A stretch of DNA of 7,841 nucleotides from an uncultured Eubacteriales bacterium (GTDB taxonomy: Bacteria; Bacillota; Clostridia; Monoglobales; Monoglobaceae): the NCBI GenBank assembly GCA_905201285.1, contig CAJKNM010000074.1, positions 1-7,841 of the forward strand. The letters are read 5' to 3'. Below, one piece after another: positions 4,980-7,841 of the stretch. Position numbers and translations under genes: made by a program. The first letter of the stretch is position 1, and each line of letters opens with the position of its first letter. The notes below the pieces were generated by a model. That model ran no database searches. It was not told where the DNA came from and worked only from the letters and a program-made list of their open reading frames with translations.

Positions 4980-6950
4980 ATGAAAAAATTATCAAAAATA
5001 TATATGTCGATTGTGCTGTTCTTTCTCTACATACCGATTTTTGTTATGGTCGTTTTTTCGTTTAACACGACAAAAAGCCGTTCGGTTATGTCCGGGTTTA
5101 CCCTTGAATGGTACAGCAAGCTTCTTCATAACGAGCTTATATTAAAATCGCTCGGAAACACACTGATAATTGCGGTTTGTGCCTCGGTTCTTGCTACGGC
5201 AATAGGAACCCTCGCCGCTATAGGCATCGTCAGAATGGGAAAGAGAACAAAGGCGGCGGTTATGCAGGTCACAAACATTCCGATAGTAAACCCCGAGATT
5301 GTCACCGGTGTTTCACTTATGCTTTTGTTTGTGTTTTTTCAGGCACGTATGAACTTTGAATTCGGATTCAAAACGCTTCTCATTGCGCATATCACTTTTG
5401 ATGTGCCTTATGTCGTTTTAAATGTTATGCCGAAGTTCAGACAGATGCAGCCGCATATATACGAGGCCGCGCAGGATCTCGGTTGCGGCCCGGTGAAATC
5501 GTTCTTTAAGGTTGTTATGCCTGAGATAATGCCGGGTGTTTTGTCGGGATTTTTGATGGCGTTTACGTTTTCGCTTGACGATTTTGTTGTCAGCTATTTT
5601 ACAAGCGGTTCGACGTCTCAGACCCTGCCTATTACGATTTATTCGATGACAAGGCGTAAGGTCAGCCCTGAGATTAATGCGTTATCTACAATTATTTTTG
5701 TAATTGTGCTTGTGGTTCTGGTTGCGAAAAATATAATCGAGCGCAACCGTGAAAACAGAAAAAAGAATAAGAGCATTGATTTATCTGAACAAAAAACGAG
5801 CAGATGGCTGATTATAAAGCGCGTTGCGGTCGGTGCTGTCGTAATTTCTCTTGTGACGGGGATGTTTATGATGTCAAACGGGGGATTCAAAACTGATTCA
5901 GACGACGACTTAACCGTCGAGAACCCTGCGTATTACGAAAAGTTTAAGGATTCGGGAATAACGATAAATGTTTATAACTGGGGCGAGTATATTCCGACAG
6001 GTGAGGATGACACAATAGATTTAAACGCCGAGTTCACTAAGCTGACCGGAATTTCGGTTAACTACAGCACATATGCGACAAATGAAGAGCTTTATGCAAA
6101 GCTAAAGGGCGGAGCGGCAAGCTATGACATTATCATTCCGTCTGATTATATGATTTCAAGAATGATAAAAGAGGATATGCTTCTTCCGCTTAATACTGAT
6201 AATATTCCGAACCGGAAGTTTATTATGGATACGTTTTCAAACCCCGAATATGATGAAAATTCAGAGTATTCTATTCCTTATACATGGGGAACGGTAGGTA
6301 TTATCTATAATAAGGATAAGACTGACCTGACAGAGGATGAAATTGATTGGGATGTTCTTTGGAACCCTGATTATTCGGATCAGATTCTTATGTTTGATAA
6401 TCCGAGGGATGCCTTTGCCATTTCTGAGAACCTTCTCGGTTATTCGCTTAACACAGAGGATAAGAAAGAACTTCGTGCCTCGGCCGAAAAGCTTAAAGAA
6501 CAAAAAAAATACATTCAGGCGTATGTAATGGATGAAATATTCGACAAAATGGGAGCGGGCGAAGCAACGTTTGCGCCGTACTATGCCGGCGATGCGGTCA
6601 GTATGATGGACGAATATGAACACCTCGGCTTTGTCCTGCCTAAAAGCGGAACGAATATGTTTATAGACGCAATGTGTATTCCGAAAGGCGCAAAGCAAAA
6701 GGAAGCGGCAGAGATGTATATAAACTTTATGTGTGAGCCTGAGGTCGCTTATGCTGTTGCGGATTATATCGGGTATTCGACGCCGAATAACGGAGCATAT
6801 GAGCTTCTTGATGACGATATTAAGGAAGACGAAATATCATATCCGGATGAAGATTATCTTCAGAATCATACAACCATTTTCAAAAACCTGTCAGATGAAG
6901 CAAATCTTTATATGCAGATGCTCTGGACAGACATTAAGTCTGACAGATAA
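4980..6950 (+). CDS. potCD: Fused PotC permease and PotD substrate-binding protein
   Basis: A 656-residue protein joining two usually separate subunits. Residues 1-255 are a PotC permease with six predicted helices (about 8-29, 61-84, 104-121, 133-150, 185-205, 236-255) and an EAA loop EAAQDLGCGPVK (162-173). A basic cytoplasmic linker (RNRENRKKNK, 255-264) leads to a seventh helix (about 278-298) that replaces the signal peptide and lipid anchor. Residues 326-656 are a PotD-type binding domain, starting ITINVYNWGEYIP, with YSTYATNEELYAKL, PSDY, YSIPYTWGT and IGYSTPN in the expected order. Aromatic ligand positions Trp334, Tyr337, Tyr390 and Tyr599 match E. coli PotD, but other contact positions differ. 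AAGGAGG overlaps the potB stop codon and gives a strong start at 4980. The reading frame is continuous, with no sign of a sequencing frameshift. No separate potD is needed, so PotA, PotB and PotCD make a complete importer. Confidence 0.93.
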   Translation: MKKLSKIYMSIVLFFLYIPIFVMVVFSFNTTKSRSVMSGFTLEWYSKLLHNELILKSLGNTLIIAVCASVLATAIGTLAAIGIVRMGKRTKAAVMQVTNIPIVNPEIVTGVSLMLLFVFFQARMNFEFGFKTLLIAHITFDVPYVVLNVMPKFRQMQPHIYEAAQDLGCGPVKSFFKVVMPEIMPGVLSGFLMAFTFSLDDFVVSYFTSGSTSQTLPITIYSMTRRKVSPEINALSTIIFVIVLVVLVAKNIIERNRENRKKNKSIDLSEQKTSRWLIIKRVAVGAVVISLVTGMFMMSNGGFKTDSDDDLTVENPAYYEKFKDSGITINVYNWGEYIPTGEDDTIDLNAEFTKLTGISVNYSTYATNEELYAKLKGGAASYDIIIPSDYMISRMIKEDMLLPLNTDNIPNRKFIMDTFSNPEYDENSEYSIPYTWGTVGIIYNKDKTDLTEDEIDWDVLWNPDYSDQILMFDNPRDAFAISENLLGYSLNTEDKKELRASAEKLKEQKKYIQAYVMDEIFDKMGAGEATFAPYYAGDAVSMMDEYEHLGFVLPKSGTNMFIDAMCIPKGAKQKEAAEMYINFMCEPEVAYAVADYIGYSTPNNGAYELLDDDIKEDEISYPDEDYLQNHTTIFKNLSDEANLYMQMLWTDIKSDR

Positions 6951-7006
6951 TTAAAAATAAGCGCATAATTTGTAGTACGGTTAATAAAAAATTTATAATA
7001 TTGATA

Positions 7007-7035
7007 TTGCAATTTGAGCCGTTATGTTATATAAT
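7007..7035 (+). promoter_or_regulatory. Predicted sigma-A promoter of the 7173 gene
   Basis: TTGCAA (7007-7012), a 17-base spacer and a perfect TATAAT (7030-7035). Transcription should begin near 7042, just before the first helix of the leader RNA. The gap 6951-7006 after the pot operon is AT-rich, and I see no intrinsic terminator in it. Confidence 0.65.
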
Positions 7036-7041
7036 AAAGGT

Positions 7042-7172
7042 GTATTAGGTTTAACGAATTCGGCGGTGTGCCTTTCGGTATGCGTACTTAAACTGAAACA
7101 TCTTCCTATCCGGCTCACAGGGTAGGAGGGTCAACTCAAAATACTTTTTGTGGGCAGAAAGGCTGTAATTTT
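7042..7172 (+). promoter_or_regulatory. Structured 5' leader RNA, possible cis-regulatory element or riboswitch
   Basis: The roughly 130-nt leader is GC-richer than the spacer before it and folds by hand into clear helices. P1 pairs 7048-7054 with 7088-7094 (7 bp). Inside it P2 pairs 7066-7072 with 7077-7083 (7 bp with three G-U pairs, loop TTTC). P3 pairs 7100-7111 with 7120-7131 (12 bp including G-U pairs, loop GGCTCACA). Most G-U pairs would be mismatches in the opposite strand's RNA, so the structure belongs to the + transcript. GCCTTTC (7070-7076) is perfectly complementary to GAAAGGC (7157-7163), which contains the ribosome binding site, so P2 and SD pairing may be mutually exclusive. 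I could not match it to a known riboswitch class. Confidence 0.5.
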
Positions 7173-7841
7173 ATGATGAAGTACACAAAAGCATTTGCGA
7201 CGCTTTTGATAGTATGCCTGATGAGTACTGTCTTGTCGATGGCGGCGTTCGCGGAAGGAGATGCAAATGTCGTAATCGGAAACAAGCTTACGTTTGAAGA
7301 AGGCAACGAGCCTTTTATCTATGAGGGAAGAACAATGATGCCGCTCCGTGCGGTTTCCGAGGCGCTTGACGCGACGGTATATTGGTTCGGAGATAAAAAC
7401 AATATCCAGATAGTAAGCTATGATACGCTTCTTGCGCTCACTATCGGTAACAGTATGATGGGTAAGTATAAAATTGAAAACGGTGAGCCGTCATCATCTC
7501 CCGAGAGCATAAAAATGGAGGTTACTCCCATAATTCATAACGACAGAACATATGTTCCTCTTCGTGCAATAGCAGAGGCGTTTGACGCCACTATCACATG
7601 GGATAACCCAAACCGTTCGGCTATTATCATACCAAACAAAAAGGTTATGAACGAAGTTTCGGTCAGAGATATGACAACTCTTCCTAGCGGAACTCTTTGC
7701 GCGGCGTATGGTGTAATCGGAAAGGACCCGAGTAACGGAACCTTCTATCTCCGTTCGCTCACCAGAAACGAAAGCGGGGCTTACTCTCAAATTTCGTTCT
7801 GTGCACCGAAAAAAACTTCTATTTCGGATGATACGGATTAT
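7173..7841 (+). CDS. Secreted protein with copper-amine-oxidase-N-type (stalk) domain, 3' truncated
   Basis: An open frame of 223 codons that runs off the window without a stop. Residues 1-27 are a signal peptide: basic start (MMKYTK), hydrophobic core, and a likely cleavage after AFA (27/28). The mature part begins with two matching repeats, R-T-M-M-P-L-R-A-V-S-E-A-L-D-A-T (53-68) and RTYVPLRAIAEAFDAT (125-140), each followed by a Trp and a beta-like stretch ending in hydrophobic residues (IQIVS, AIIIP). This is the Cu_amine_oxidN1 pattern, frequent in secreted and cell-wall proteins of Clostridia and generally not linked to any amine oxidase activity. Residues 155-223 are a second region that I do not recognise. 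ATG 7173 is preferred over ATG 7176, since AAAGG (7158-7162) lies ten bases upstream of the first. Expression may be controlled by the leader RNA before it. Confidence 0.85.
   Translation, partial: MMKYTKAFATLLIVCLMSTVLSMAAFAEGDANVVIGNKLTFEEGNEPFIYEGRTMMPLRAVSEALDATVYWFGDKNNIQIVSYDTLLALTIGNSMMGKYKIENGEPSSSPESIKMEVTPIIHNDRTYVPLRAIAEAFDATITWDNPNRSAIIIPNKKVMNEVSVRDMTTLPSGTLCAAYGVIGKDPSNGTFYLRSLTRNESGAYSQISFCAPKKTSISDDTDY

Noticed and set aside
6951..7006. Expected intrinsic terminator after the pot operon.
   Set aside because: I could not find a stable stem followed by a T-run. Only short AT-rich palindromes such as ATTGCAAT are present.
7060..7140. Resemblance of the 7042-7172 leader to a c-di-AMP (ydaO-type) riboswitch, from the GGGTAGGAGGG and AACTC segments.
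   Set aside because: The other long conserved stretches of that class that I recall are missing, and the element is short. The similarity is too local to name the class.
7494..7790. A 98-residue minus-strand open frame inside the last gene.
   Set aside because: The + strand here encodes the second Cu_amine_oxidN1 repeat and its continuation. The antisense frame shows no recognisable motif.
1..7841. CRISPR array, tRNA or rRNA genes, insertion sequence or phage signs.
   Set aside because: No regularly spaced repeats, no tRNA-like cloverleaf, no transposase or integrase, and no target-site duplications were seen.

Overview
This window reads like a low- to mid-GC Gram-positive chromosome, most likely an anaerobic Clostridia member (a gut-type Oscillospiraceae/Lachnospiraceae relative is plausible). 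The clues are strong AAGGAG-type ribosome binding sites, a TTG start, Firmicutes-style DegV and TetR proteins, a PotC-PotD fusion, and a secreted protein with a copper-amine-oxidase N-terminal-type domain. The assignment comes from reading protein motifs, not from a database search.

Layout. Positions 1-235 hold no gene I can support on the + strand. They carry a perfect 18-bp AT-rich inverted repeat behind the first degV gene, and a good minus-strand promoter that reads leftward into a hairpin-rich stretch running off the window (possibly 6S RNA or a leader, not proven). Positions 236-2161 hold two tandem minus-strand degV paralogues, encoding fatty-acid-binding, FakB-like proteins. Divergent from them, 2297-2896 encodes a TetR-type regulator. 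The two degV upstream regions share an 18-bp block and a 34-bp block (29/34 identical). This suggests that degV was duplicated together with its control region and that the neighbouring TetR protein may control both copies.

Positions 3088-6950 are a compact + strand operon for a spermidine/putrescine-type ABC importer: ATPase (potA), permease (potB), and one long protein in which the second permease (PotC) is fused through an extra membrane helix to the substrate-binding domain (PotD). Several residues that contact polyamine in E. coli PotD are replaced here, so the exact ligand is open.

Positions 7030-7172 hold a clear sigma-A promoter and a roughly 130-nt leader with two or three RNA helices. 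A 7-nt stretch in the first hairpin is complementary to the ribosome binding site of the next gene, which points to translational control. That gene (7173 to the window end) is a secreted protein with a two-repeat copper-amine-oxidase-N-like domain and is cut by the window edge.

The best candidates for something undescribed are the leader RNA at 7042-7172, the shared degV/tetR control elements, and the minus-strand structured RNA at the left edge.
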